Shown piece after piece: positions 1 through 6,543 of a stretch of DNA of 11,122 bases. The position numbers and the translations under genes are program-made. The notes below the pieces were generated by a model. The model was not told the origin of the DNA. It worked only from the letters and a program-made list of their open reading frames with translations, and did no database searches. The DNA is from Savagea sp. (GTDB lineage: Bacteria; Bacillota; Bacilli; Bacillales_A; Planococcaceae): the NCBI GenBank assembly GCA_030152585.1, contig JASLJC010000039.1, positions 1-11,122 on the forward strand, written 5' to 3'. Every line of letters starts with the position of its first letter. Positions within the stretch are counted from its first letter, which is position 1.

Positions 1-1359
1 CTTCCAGGAGCAGTGTATTTATACGGAGCAGGAGAGCTCTGGATGGGTGTAGGTTTACTGCTAGGTGCCTACTTTAACTGGCTACTCGTAGCCCCTCGTT
101 TACGTGCGTACACAGAAGTGAATAATTCCATTACTGTGCCACGTTACCTCGAAAATCGGCTGAACGATCATTCAAAAATTTTACGAATGATGACAGCGGT
201 AATCATCTTAGTATTCTTCACTTTTTACGTTTCAAGCGGTATGGTTGCCGGTGGGAAATTTTTCGAAAGCTCTTTCGGACTTGATTACCACATTGGACTT
301 ATTGTTGTAGCGGTTGTCGTCCTTTTATACACGTTGTTTGGAGGGTTTTTAGCAGTTAGTTATACAGACTTTTTCCAAGGCCTCATTATGTTTTTAGCAC
401 TCATCATTGTGCCTATAATGAGCATCTATTATTTAGGTGGTTGGTCATCGGTAAAAGATATCGTTTTATCTGTAAACCCGAACCATTTTAATTGGTTAGC
501 AGACGTAGAAATAGGCTCGACATTATACAATTATTTAGCGAGTATCGATCGTGTAACGACATTAACGGGTATCGGTATATTCTCTTTGATCGGTTGGGGA
601 CTCGGTTATTTCGGTCAACCTCATGTTATCGTGCGTTTTATGGCGATTAGTTCGATTGAAGAAGTCAAATCTGCTCGTCGTATCGGGATGGGTTGGATGT
701 TCATCAGTTTAGTCGGAGCAGCATTGACAGCGTTTGCAGGACTTGCTTACTTTTCTAAAAATGGAGGAGTGGATGCAATTGACGCAGAAACTGTATTTAT
801 CGTAATGGGGCAAATTGTTTTCCATCCGTTAATTGCAGGCGTTGTGCTCGCAGCGGTACTTGCTGCTATTATGAGTACGGTCGCTTCTCAATTGATCGTT
901 ACGTCTTCAGCACTTGTCGAAGATGTTTATAAAGCCGTAACGAAAAAAGAGAAATCTGATCGTTATTACGTCATGCTTGGGCGTGTTGCAGTATTGCTTG
1001 TCACACTCGTAGCCCTCGCATTAGCATGGCCGAATAGCCAATCGATTTTATCACTCGTCGGTTTCGCTTGGTCAGGTTTCGGTGGTGCGTTCGGACCGAT
1101 TATTTTATTGTCTCTTTATTGGCGTCGTTTAACAGCGCAAGGTGCGATTACCGGTATGGTCGTCGGAGCGATTGTCGCTTTCATTTGGCCTTCGCTTGAA
1201 TCTCTCGGTGGATGGTTCACGATTTACGGTATCATTCCAGCATTTTTTGCTAACTTGTTGATAACAGTCATTGTGAGCTATATGACGTATAAAAAAGATA
1301 CAGTAATTGAAAAAGACTTTGATGCAGCGATGAATCTTTTGAAAAAACATCAGTCATAA
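1..1359 (+). CDS. putP: Sodium/proline symporter PutP, 5'-truncated by window edge
   Basis: Integral membrane sodium:solute symporter (SSS family) that takes up proline with Na+. The frame is open from base 1 (first residues LPGAVYLYGAGELW), and this aligns with about residue 64 of E. coli PutP, so roughly 60 N-terminal residues, including the TM2 sodium-site Asp, lie upstream of the window. The visible 452 residues hold the later membrane helices. Family-typical stretches are NNSITVPRYLENR, GGFLAVSYTDFFQ, WGLGYFGQPH and LAAIMSTVASQL. The Ser-Thr pair of the last one (bases 874-879) corresponds to the conserved S340/T341 sodium and substrate site residues of E. coli PutP. The C-terminal tail is short and charged. 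No frameshift is seen. Related SSS members carry other solutes, but the match is closest to PutP as I remember it. The gene ends in a strong terminator and looks like the end of its transcription unit. Confidence 0.93.
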   Translation, partial: LPGAVYLYGAGELWMGVGLLLGAYFNWLLVAPRLRAYTEVNNSITVPRYLENRLNDHSKILRMMTAVIILVFFTFYVSSGMVAGGKFFESSFGLDYHIGLIVVAVVVLLYTLFGGFLAVSYTDFFQGLIMFLALIIVPIMSIYYLGGWSSVKDIVLSVNPNHFNWLADVEIGSTLYNYLASIDRVTTLTGIGIFSLIGWGLGYFGQPHVIVRFMAISSIEEVKSARRIGMGWMFISLVGAALTAFAGLAYFSKNGGVDAIDAETVFIVMGQIVFHPLIAGVVLAAVLAAIMSTVASQLIVTSSALVEDVYKAVTKKEKSDRYYVMLGRVAVLLVTLVALALAWPNSQSILSLVGFAWSGFGGAFGPIILLSLYWRRLTAQGAITGMVVGAIVAFIWPSLESLGGWFTIYGIIPAFFANLLITVIVSYMTYKKDTVIEKDFDAAMNLLKKHQS

Positions 1360-1400
1360 TAAAAAAATCCGGTGACGATTCAGTCATCGGATTTTTTATT
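1360..1400. terminator. Bidirectional Rho-independent terminator between putP and the 1401-1721 gene
   Basis: An inverted repeat pairs 1362-1376 with 1383-1397 (15 pairs, one of them G-U) around a 6-nt loop. The left arm begins with an A-run and the right arm ends in a T-run, so it can act on both strands. It lies between two genes that converge on it. Confidence 0.9.
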
Positions 1401-1721
1401 TCATTTTATAGATTGTAAATAGCGCAATTCACCGATTAAGCGGAGACGTTCTAATTCGTTATGAATGCTTGGAAGTCGTTGTTCAGCTAGCATTAATTCA
1501 ATTTCACGTGTACGTCGAATAAATTGTCGTTTTTCTTGCATCGACGTTTTGTGGTTGAATCGATGAAGTTTTTGATGTTTTTTCATAAAGTCACTCATCG
1601 GTCGTTCTTTTTTCGCCATGACGATATCGGCAAATGAAGTTTTAGTAGAGGTCGATTGGTGACAGATAGAGTATGAATTCTTTTTATTTTGCCATTCAAT
1701 CGCGTCGAATATCGTTTGCAT
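1401..1721 (-). CDS. Small basic helical protein of unknown function (106 aa)
   Basis: I do not recognise a family. It looks like a real gene because an AAAGGAG ribosome binding site sits 7 nt before the ATG, it ends exactly at a convergent terminator, and it is divergent from a lipoprotein gene with its own signals. There is no signal peptide or membrane segment. Residues 1-34 are mixed, and residues 35-106 are rich in Lys, Arg, Glu, Gln and Leu and should be largely helical, possibly coiled coil (stretches such as QEKRQFIRRTREIELMLAEQ and HNELERLRLIGEL). The protein is probably cytoplasmic. A GATAAT -10-like box at 1743-1748 (minus strand) could drive it, but its -35 is weak. A shorter form from the internal Met at residue 35 is possible, though nothing in the sequence favours it. 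Confidence 0.7.
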   Translation of the reverse strand: MQTIFDAIEWQNKKNSYSICHQSTSTKTSFADIVMAKKERPMSDFMKKHQKLHRFNHKTSMQEKRQFIRRTREIELMLAEQRLPSIHNELERLRLIGELRYLQSIK

Positions 1722-1805
1722 AAGAAAACTCCTTTCTTATTGATTATCGTCTATTTACTTTCTGTATTAAGTGATAAGATAGACCTAAAAGAAAGGAACA
1801 CTTAG

Positions 1806-2189
1806 ATGAAAAAACAGTTATTAATGAGTAGTCTTTTGATTGTTATTTTATTTTTCGCTGGTTGTTCATTAGATGAGTTGACGGGGGCGACAAACGACAC
1901 AGCACTAGAAGAGCGTGTAATCGCATCGCTAGAGGACGAAGACTTCGATGCTGTCGAACAGCAGTTGAAAGAAGCAAAAGATATTTCATCAAGCGAAGTG
2001 CTCGTTCTTGCCCGAAAATTACTCTACGCTCAACAAGACCTTACTCGCGCATGGGAAAAAGGAGACTTCGCTTTTTACGAAGAGGCACTCATAAAACTAG
2101 GGCGTCTCGATGAACAAGATTGGGCGAAAATTACCTTCATATTCGTCTTATTTATTTTACAGAAGAACGGATTGAAAAATTACAAATGA
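1806..2189 (+). CDS. Short lipoprotein of unknown function, 3' end probably frameshifted
   Basis: Residues 1-20 form a lipoprotein signal peptide: Lys-Lys, a hydrophobic core and the lipobox F-A-G-C, with Cys20 as the predicted lipidated residue, so the protein should be anchored to the outer face of the membrane. The mature part is acidic and helical and matches no family I recognise. The start has a GAAAGGA ribosome binding site 8 nt upstream. After residue ~108 the reading frame turns into an uncharacteristic hydrophobic tail (ITFIFVLFILQ). The -1 frame continues instead with a charged helical sequence (NYLHIRLIYFTEERIEKLQ) and stops at 2201-2203. One extra A in the run 2127-2130 would join the two frames into a protein of about 131 residues. 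The tail as written is therefore probably not the ancestral one. Confidence 0.75.
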   Translation: MKKQLLMSSLLIVILFFAGCSLDELTGATNDTALEERVIASLEDEDFDAVEQQLKEAKDISSSEVLVLARKLLYAQQDLTRAWEKGDFAFYEEALIKLGRLDEQDWAKITFIFVLFILQKNGLKNYK

Positions 2190-2203
2190 TGTATAACGAT
2201 TAG
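2127..2203 (+). other. Out-of-frame 3' continuation of the lipoprotein gene
   Basis: From the AAAA run at 2127-2130 the -1 frame encodes a charged amphipathic segment ending in QMMYND with a TAG at 2201-2203. The composition matches the upstream part of the lipoprotein far better than the hydrophobic in-frame tail. A one-base deletion in the A-run, natural or from sequencing, is the simplest explanation. Confidence 0.6.
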
Positions 2204-2255
2204 AAAGAAAGTGTTGTAGAACGAAGTGATCAATTATCGTTCACCCAAATTATAG

Positions 2256-2293
2256 AAAAACGTCGTTGTCTTCGAAGACAACGACGTTTTTTT
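2256..2293. terminator. Perfect-palindrome bidirectional terminator between the lipoprotein and TSUP permease genes
   Basis: Bases 2256-2273 are the exact reverse complement of 2274-2291, with AAAAA at the left end and a T-run at the right. It folds into a hairpin with a 4-nt TCGA loop and a U-tail on either strand. The TAA stop of the minus-strand permease lies inside its right edge (2292-2294). Confidence 0.92.
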
Positions 2294-3068
2294 ACGATGT
2301 GAGCGATTGGAAGTAATCCCATGAATGTTTCGCTAGTAGAAGCACCGTCATGACGATAAATAAAATACGTACGTAACGACTTCCTCGTTTCATCGCAAAG
2401 CGAGAACCTGCAATCGAACCGAAGATTTGTGCAACGCCCATAATGAGCCCGTAGACGAAATTAACTTGACCTAATACGATAAACATGAGGAGCGCAGCGA
2501 CATTACTTCCGAAATTTAATACTTTTGCATTGCCTGCTGCTTTTAAAAAGTCAAAGCCAAACCATAAAAAAGCAAACATTAAAAAAGAGCCGGTTCCCGG
2601 TCCTAAAAACCCGTCATAAAAGCCGATGAATCCGATGGCGATGACGAATAGTAAAAAGTGTGTACGGGATAATGTTTTTTTCGCTGTTACATTTCCCCAA
2701 TCTTTTTTTAAAATCGTGTAAACAGCGACAATGGCTAACATGATGAGCATTAACGGTTTTAAAATGTTCGGATCGACGATGGAAACGACGAAAGCACCTA
2801 AAATCGCCCCAATGAACGTAATCGGTAACAATTTACGTAACGTCGTTATATCTAAATGACCTGAACGAAAAAACATCACACTACTCGTAAATGACCCGAG
2901 TGAACTTGCTAATTTATTCGTCGCAATCGCAGCGGATGGAGAAAGTCCGGTAAATAATAAGGCAGGTAATGTAATGAGTCCTCCACCGCCGACAACGGAA
3001 TCGATAAAAGCAGCGATGAAGCCGAATGCTATGAGTAAAAGAATAATGGATAAATCGAGTTCGAACAT
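2292..3068 (-). CDS. TSUP (TauE/SafE) family membrane permease, YfcA-like
   Basis: A 258-residue multi-pass inner membrane protein of the sulfite exporter TauE/SafE (TSUP) family. Family members export or import small sulfur-containing or organic anions; the substrate here is unknown. The two halves carry the family's repeated signature: FIDSVVGGGGLITLPALL at residues 22-38, followed by LSPSAAIATNKLASS, and in the second half GFYDGFLGPGTGSF at 149-162 followed by AAGNAKVLN. Both agree closely with E. coli YfcA (GFIDSIAGGGGLLTIPAL and GFYDGFFGPAAGSF) as I recall it, and the length is normal. The start is supported by a GGAAAGGAG ribosome binding site 7 nt upstream. A SigA-type promoter at 3099-3127 overlaps a cre-like operator, which suggests carbon catabolite repression. 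It ends at the terminator shared with the lipoprotein gene. Confidence 0.9.
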   Translation of the reverse strand: MFELDLSIILLLIAFGFIAAFIDSVVGGGGLITLPALLFTGLSPSAAIATNKLASSLGSFTSSVMFFRSGHLDITTLRKLLPITFIGAILGAFVVSIVDPNILKPLMLIMLAIVAVYTILKKDWGNVTAKKTLSRTHFLLFVIAIGFIGFYDGFLGPGTGSFLMFAFLWFGFDFLKAAGNAKVLNFGSNVAALLMFIVLGQVNFVYGLIMGVAQIFGSIAGSRFAMKRGSRYVRILFIVMTVLLLAKHSWDYFQSLTS

Positions 3069-3098
3069 AATCGTTCTCCTTTCCGCTTTTCTATGTCT

Positions 3099-3127
3099 AT
3101 CGTAATGAAAAAAATACCAAATGTAAA
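3099..3127 (-). promoter_or_regulatory. SigA-type promoter of the TSUP permease
   Basis: On the minus strand TTTACA (3127-3122) and TACGAT (3104-3099) are separated by exactly 17 nt. Transcription would start near 3092, leaving a leader of about 25 nt before the ATG at 3068. Confidence 0.6.
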
Positions 3128-3135
3128 CGCTTTAT
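3122..3135. promoter_or_regulatory. cre-like CcpA operator overlapping the TSUP permease -35 box
   Basis: TGTAAACGCTTTAT matches the Bacillus cre consensus TGWNANCGNTNWCA at 12 of 14 positions, with both mismatches at the 3' end, and keeps the central CG. It covers the permease -35 hexamer, a position where CcpA binding would block RNA polymerase. It lies about 60 nt upstream of the divergent zinc-ribbon gene's start codon. Confidence 0.55.
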
Positions 3136-3196
3136 TAAGAAGAAAGTGTGTATGGTGTCTTCTTTTTTGGTAAAGTGAAGAAAAAGGAGGGATTTT

Positions 3197-3520
3197 ATGA
3201 AGTTGCCCGTTTGTACAAAGTGTGGACATCGTTGGACGTGGAAACAGTCGATGCAACAATTTTTAGCAATGCAACATATCGATTACGGCATGACGTGTCC
3301 TTATTGTAATCAAAAGCAATACATGACGAAGAAGATACATCGTCGATTATGGATGCTTCGTGTCATTCCGTATTTGTTCGTTTTCGCTAGTTTCTTTTTA
3401 TTTTCTCTTTTTGTTGCATTTGCTTGTCTTATTATTTCAGTCGTTGTCATGGTATGGATGCATCCGTATGTTATGAAATTATCATCTGAACGAGCATCAC
3501 AACAAAAACCGTTATGGTAA
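3197..3520 (+). CDS. Small zinc-ribbon protein with two membrane helices (TIGR04104-like)
   Basis: A 107-residue protein. The N-terminal domain has two knuckles, CTKC (Cys6, Cys9) and CPYC (Cys34, Cys37), which should bind one zinc ion. The region around them (GHRWTWKQ, NQKQYMTKK) resembles the 'CxxC-20-CxxC' family of Bacillales small proteins. Residues ~50-88 form two hydrophobic helices (roughly 54-70 and 72-90), so the ribbon would sit at the membrane. The molecular role of the family is unknown to me. The start is supported by AAAGGAGGG 5 nt upstream of the ATG. It is a single-gene unit ended by a strong hairpin, divergent from the TSUP permease. I found no convincing promoter within 3136-3185. 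Confidence 0.8.
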   Translation: MKLPVCTKCGHRWTWKQSMQQFLAMQHIDYGMTCPYCNQKQYMTKKIHRRLWMLRVIPYLFVFASFFLFSLFVAFACLIISVVVMVWMHPYVMKLSSERASQQKPLW

Positions 3521-3565
3521 ATCGAGTATGATTGCTAATGTTTCATGCAATCATACTCGATTTTT
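3519..3565 (+). terminator. Terminator of the zinc-ribbon gene
   Basis: A 17-bp perfect stem pairs 3519-3535 with 3547-3563 around an 11-nt loop and is followed by a T-run to 3565. The left arm starts within the TAA stop codon. On the minus strand the tail after the stem is not T-rich, so it mainly serves the plus-strand gene while sitting at a convergent junction. Confidence 0.88.
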
Positions 3566-3568
3566 CAT

Positions 3569-4531
3569 TTAGCCATCTTTTGATTGAAAAAGTTGATAAA
3601 GAGCAAGCAACTCGTAAGCGAGGACCGTTTGAGAAGAAAGTTGTAACGTACGAGAGGACTCATGAATCCAAGCGAGTAATTGAGGTTCTAGTGAAGAATG
3701 AACGATTGATTCTCGATACCGAATTGCTCGACTGATTTCATCGATCGTTTGTTTCACTAAATGTCGTTCTTTCATCGTCCAATCATTTTCTTTTAGTGCG
3801 AGTTGTCCAATCATTTCAATATGATGTAGTGCTGTTTGAAGTTTGTGAAATTGTTGCGCTTCTTGCGACGTCGTACTTTTATCGTTTCGAACGAAAGGTG
3901 ACGTCGCATCTTTCATTTGAAAACGAATAAAAGATTCTGTTTTTTGGAACGAATGATAGACGTCGTTGACTAGTGGCTGAACATCTACTCGTTCAGATTG
4001 TACGATAGCTCTTTCTGCTCGTTGTAATAGTTGTACTAACTGTTGTCGAATTGATTGAAGGTGAACTTGAATCGTTTTAGAGTAATTCGGTGGTGAAATG
4101 AACAAGTTGACGATAATCGAAACGAATAACCCGATTGATGTAGAACCGAGTCGTGTAACGAAAGCGAATAAAAAGTGACTTTGGATAACGTCGACCATCG
4201 CCACAGCTGTTAACGTTGCGACGAGTAACCCATCATGTAAACGTAATCGATATGTCGTCCAAATAGTGAAAACCGCAGATAACGTATAAGTGAAAGGCGT
4301 ATGACCGAAAAGAGAGACGAACAAAACGGCAAAAAATGCGCCGATAGCTGAAGCTGTGAAACGGATAGGCGCCTTTTTTAAAGAATCTGTGACGGTGGGA
4401 TCAATTGTAACAATGGCTGTAATGACCGCAAAAGCAGGTGACCAACCGAGTAAATTACAAATGAAAGCTGTAATAAAAACGGCGATACCTGTTTTCATAA
4501 TACGGCTACCTTGAAAAGGGAAACGAAACAT
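3569..4531 (-). CDS. Aromatic acid exporter-like membrane protein (ArAE_1 / DUF939, FUSC superfamily)
   Basis: A 320-residue protein. The first ~150 residues form several hydrophobic helices with family-like segments GIAVFITAFICNLLGWSPAF, AIVTIDPTVTDSL and FTASAIGAFFAVL. The remaining ~165 residues are charged, helical and cytoplasmic in character. This architecture fits the aromatic acid exporter family 1 / DUF939 group, as in B. subtilis YgaE-type proteins. The family is assigned to efflux by homology, and the substrate is not known. I place the start at the ATG at 4531 because GGAG (4542-4539) lies 7 nt upstream. A longer frame begins at a TTG at 4591, but that lies upstream of the -10 box and lacks a ribosome binding site. 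It is divergent from the VLRF1-type gene and convergent with the zinc-ribbon gene. Confidence 0.82.
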   Translation of the reverse strand: MFRFPFQGSRIMKTGIAVFITAFICNLLGWSPAFAVITAIVTIDPTVTDSLKKAPIRFTASAIGAFFAVLFVSLFGHTPFTYTLSAVFTIWTTYRLRLHDGLLVATLTAVAMVDVIQSHFLFAFVTRLGSTSIGLFVSIIVNLFISPPNYSKTIQVHLQSIRQQLVQLLQRAERAIVQSERVDVQPLVNDVYHSFQKTESFIRFQMKDATSPFVRNDKSTTSQEAQQFHKLQTALHHIEMIGQLALKENDWTMKERHLVKQTIDEISRAIRYRESIVHSSLEPQLLAWIHESSRTLQLSSQTVLAYELLALYQLFQSKDG

Positions 4532-4538
4532 GCCCTCT

Positions 4539-4545
4539 CTCCTTT
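4539..4545 (-). promoter_or_regulatory. Ribosome binding site fixing the ArAE_1-like gene's start
   Basis: AAAGGAG on the minus strand, 7 nt before the ATG at 4531-4529. The in-frame TTG at 4591 has no such site. Confidence 0.8.
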
Positions 4546-4555
4546 CTTTCACTAT

Positions 4556-4561
4556 ATTATA
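4556..4561 (-). promoter_or_regulatory. -10 box of the ArAE_1-like gene
   Basis: A perfect TATAAT on the minus strand, 25 nt upstream of the ATG. The -35 region (GTCGTT, 17 nt further upstream) is poor, so the promoter may be weak or depend on an activator. Confidence 0.5.
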
Positions 4562-4584
4562 CACGAATAAAAAAGAAGAACGAC

Positions 4585-4610
4585 GTTTCAAAAAGGATAT
4601 AAGTGGTAAA
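4585..4610 (+). promoter_or_regulatory. Possible SigB-type promoter of the VLRF1-like gene
   Basis: GTTTCA (4585-4590), then 13 nt, then TGGTAA (4604-4609) resembles the general-stress sigma-B consensus GTTTAA-N12-15-GGGTAT. No good SigA promoter is visible between 4560 and 4640: the TAGAAT at 4614 has no -35 at the right distance. The call is by eye only. Confidence 0.35.
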
Positions 4611-4648
4611 CATTAGAATAGAAGAAAAGAGAAAGAAGGGATTGTACA

Positions 4649-5431
4649 ATGACATTTCAATTCGATACAATGTTAGAACGTGTTAACAGTTTAGACGGTC
4701 CTGTATTGACGATGTATTTAGAAACGAACCCAAGTGATGAAAAATGGAAAATTCGATTGAAGAATGGATTGAAACGAACAGGGGAATATATCGAAGCTTC
4801 TCAAAAAGAACAATTTCCACTTTTCGAGAAAATAGCGAAAGAAGTTTATCAACATACGTTGGATTTACAACGCCAAATGAAAAATGGTTTAATTTGTTTT
4901 GCAACTGAAAGGTCGATTATAATGCAACCGATTCAACCTTCTGTTGAAACATCATTTTTCTGGAGGCAACAAGGTGAGATGGAACAGTTGAAAACATTAT
5001 TTGAACGTTATCCACGGACGGCATTTATCGTCGTCCAACAAGATCAAATCGGTGTCGTGGAATCGATTTTAGCCGATGTTGTCGATGCAGAACGCTTTGA
5101 ATTAAATATTGATACAGAAGATTGGGTGCAATATAGAGGACTTGCTTACGGCGGCATTATATCGAGCAGTGCGAACCACCGTGATAAATTTGACCATCGA
5201 ATCGAAGTACAAGAGTCTCGTTGGTACCGTAAAGTTGCGCCGAAAGTTGAAAAATATGTAAAAAATGAACGAGTTGAAAAAATATTTCTCGTCGGTGCGA
5301 AAGAATTGACAACAGTATTTCAACAAGAAGTACCGAAGATGAAAATTGACTACGTTGTCGATCATAACTATGCAGGAAAACCGGTTTACGATATGATAAG
5401 TGGCGTATTACGAGCGACAGAAAGAGAATAA
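4649..5431 (+). CDS. VLRF1 / baeRF-type release-factor-like protein
   Basis: A 260-residue soluble protein that looks like the Bacillales 'VLRF1 family aeRF1-type release factor' group (probably baeRF family 10), relatives of archaeal/eukaryotic eRF1 and of Vms1/ANKZF1. Those relatives release peptides from stalled ribosomes; the bacterial group's function is not established to my knowledge. Visible marks are LTMYLETNPSD near residues 20-30, a central alpha/beta domain (AFIVVQQDQIGVVES, 125-139), the loop SSSANHRDKFDHR (172-184) followed by RWYRKVAP (191-198), and a last alpha/beta unit with KIFLVGAKEL (211-220). The segment 162-187 contains no glutamine, although release factors of this fold usually place a catalytic Gln in the corresponding loop. 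AAGGG lies 8 nt before the ATG. It is a single-gene unit with its own terminator. Confidence 0.7.
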   Translation: MTFQFDTMLERVNSLDGPVLTMYLETNPSDEKWKIRLKNGLKRTGEYIEASQKEQFPLFEKIAKEVYQHTLDLQRQMKNGLICFATERSIIMQPIQPSVETSFFWRQQGEMEQLKTLFERYPRTAFIVVQQDQIGVVESILADVVDAERFELNIDTEDWVQYRGLAYGGIISSSANHRDKFDHRIEVQESRWYRKVAPKVEKYVKNERVEKIFLVGAKELTTVFQQEVPKMKIDYVVDHNYAGKPVYDMISGVLRATERE

Positions 5432-5454
5432 AGCTCGGTATTACAATTTTATTG

Positions 5455-5498
5455 ACGCATGAAATCTAAAGTAGTTCACTTTAGTTTCGTGCGTTTTT
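5455..5498 (+). terminator. Terminator of the VLRF1-like gene
   Basis: A long stem pairs 5456-5472 with the segment ending at 5494. It has one bulged T and one G-T pair, a 5-nt loop (AGTTC) and a following TTTTT. It starts about 25 nt after the stop codon. Confidence 0.8.
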
Positions 5499-5529
5499 CA
5501 TGTCAAAGTATATATATATCATTTTGTCG

Positions 5530-5557
5530 TTTAGATTGAAAGATAAAATTTTATAAA
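5530..5557 (+). promoter_or_regulatory. Weak candidate promoter of the transglutaminase-like gene
   Basis: TTTAGA (5530-5535), a 16-nt spacer and TATAAA (5552-5557) lie in a very AT-rich stretch. The region is so AT-rich that other pairings are possible. A palindrome TTACGTAA sits downstream at 5583-5590. Confidence 0.3.
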
Positions 5558-5626
5558 AAAAATACAACTTTTTGCTTCGGTATTACGTAAGAAAGAGAGA
5601 AAAAGAATAAAGAGAAGAGGAAAAGG

Positions 5627-6514
5627 ATGAAAAAAATGGTCATCGGGGTGATTGTGCTTCTATTGCTGCTTATCGTCGTCCCTCTCATATGGAACGATAA
5701 AAATATAGAACGTGCACCTGAACACGTAGCGCAACTTGATACGTCTCAATTTATAACGAAAAAGGAAAAGAAGTATGCTAAAACGTATCCTCACGTATAC
5801 GATGCGTTAAAAGAAACATTGACTCAATTTCAACCGTATTTTACATACGACACAACATCGATAGACGAAGAAACACTCGACGAAATGTTGACGCACATTA
5901 TCGACTATAGTCGAATGAATACGTATTTAGAAGGATGGGAATATTGGACGGAAGAAGGAAAAGGGTATGTTGAATTCCAATATTCATTACGACGTGACGA
6001 AATTATTCAACAAGAGCAATTTGTAAAAAAAGAAATCGAACGAATTGCACAAGCGATTATAAAGCCTTCAATGTCTACGTATGAGCAAGTGAAAGCGGTA
6101 CATGATTATATCGTACTTCATACAGCTTACGATGAACGAGCAGCGGAACAGTGTGGAGAACCGGAATGTTACGACCCTGCATATAGCGCTTACGGTTTAT
6201 TGAAAAATAATATTGCGGTTTGTGAAGGATATGCTCAAGTGATGACGTTGTTACTCGACTATATCGGCATTGAAAATTATTACGTACAAGGAATGGCGGA
6301 CGATGAATTGCATGCGTGGAATTTAGTAAAAGTAGACGATGCTTATTACTACGTCGATACGACATGGGATGATCCAATACCGAATAAAGAAAATGTAGTA
6401 GAAGATCAATATTTGCTCGTTTCAGTTGCAGACTTAGACGATCATCAATGGGATGTAAAACAATATCCGAAAGCCGCTAAAAAAAGTTATCGAGACAAGA
6501 GAAAGTCAAAATGA
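5627..6514 (+). CDS. Membrane-anchored transglutaminase-like (papain-fold) protein
   Basis: A 295-residue protein. Residues 1-21 form a single hydrophobic segment after MKKM with no lipobox and no obvious cleavage site, so it is most likely an N-terminal anchor with the rest outside the cell. Residues ~40-145 are helical and unassigned. From ~150 there is a transglutaminase-like core: EQVKAVHDYIVLHTAYD, then AVCEGYAQ with Cys199, HAWN with His229 and VDTTWDD with Asp244, which form a complete Cys-His-Asp triad. Cys176 and Cys181 lie in an insertion before the active site and could form a disulfide or metal knuckle. Bacterial proteins of this fold are proteases or crosslinking enzymes acting on cell-surface substrates; the substrate is unknown. 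The C-terminus is strongly basic. The start follows AGAGGAAAAGG. It is a single-gene unit. Confidence 0.85.
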   Translation: MKKMVIGVIVLLLLLIVVPLIWNDKNIERAPEHVAQLDTSQFITKKEKKYAKTYPHVYDALKETLTQFQPYFTYDTTSIDEETLDEMLTHIIDYSRMNTYLEGWEYWTEEGKGYVEFQYSLRRDEIIQQEQFVKKEIERIAQAIIKPSMSTYEQVKAVHDYIVLHTAYDERAAEQCGEPECYDPAYSAYGLLKNNIAVCEGYAQVMTLLLDYIGIENYYVQGMADDELHAWNLVKVDDAYYYVDTTWDDPIPNKENVVEDQYLLVSVADLDDHQWDVKQYPKAAKKSYRDKRKSK

Positions 6515-6540
6515 GTGTCATTGCCTCATTTTGATTTTTT
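6506..6540 (+). terminator. Terminator overlapping the transglutaminase-like gene's stop codon
   Basis: A perfect 10-bp stem pairs 6506-6515 with 6525-6534 around a 9-nt loop and is followed by six Ts (6535-6540). The left arm includes the last codons and the TGA stop. Confidence 0.88.
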
Positions 6541-6543
6541 ATT

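Noticed and set aside
3532..3735. Plus-strand frame of 67 residues
   Set aside because: It lies antisense to the ArAE_1-like gene and across the terminator, with no ribosome binding site.
4532..4591. 20-residue N-terminal extension of the ArAE_1-like protein from a TTG at 4591
   Set aside because: No Shine-Dalgarno, and the TTG is upstream of the TATAAT at 4556-4561; the internal ATG at 4531 has a good site.
5506..5570. AT-rich tract with TATATATATA as a replication or attachment site
   Set aside because: No iterons, DnaA boxes or flanking repeats; it is better explained as an AT-rich promoter region.
5436..5590. Short repeat CGGTATTAC flanking the 5432-5626 intergenic region
   Set aside because: Only nine bases are shared and nothing suggests insertion between the copies; likely chance.
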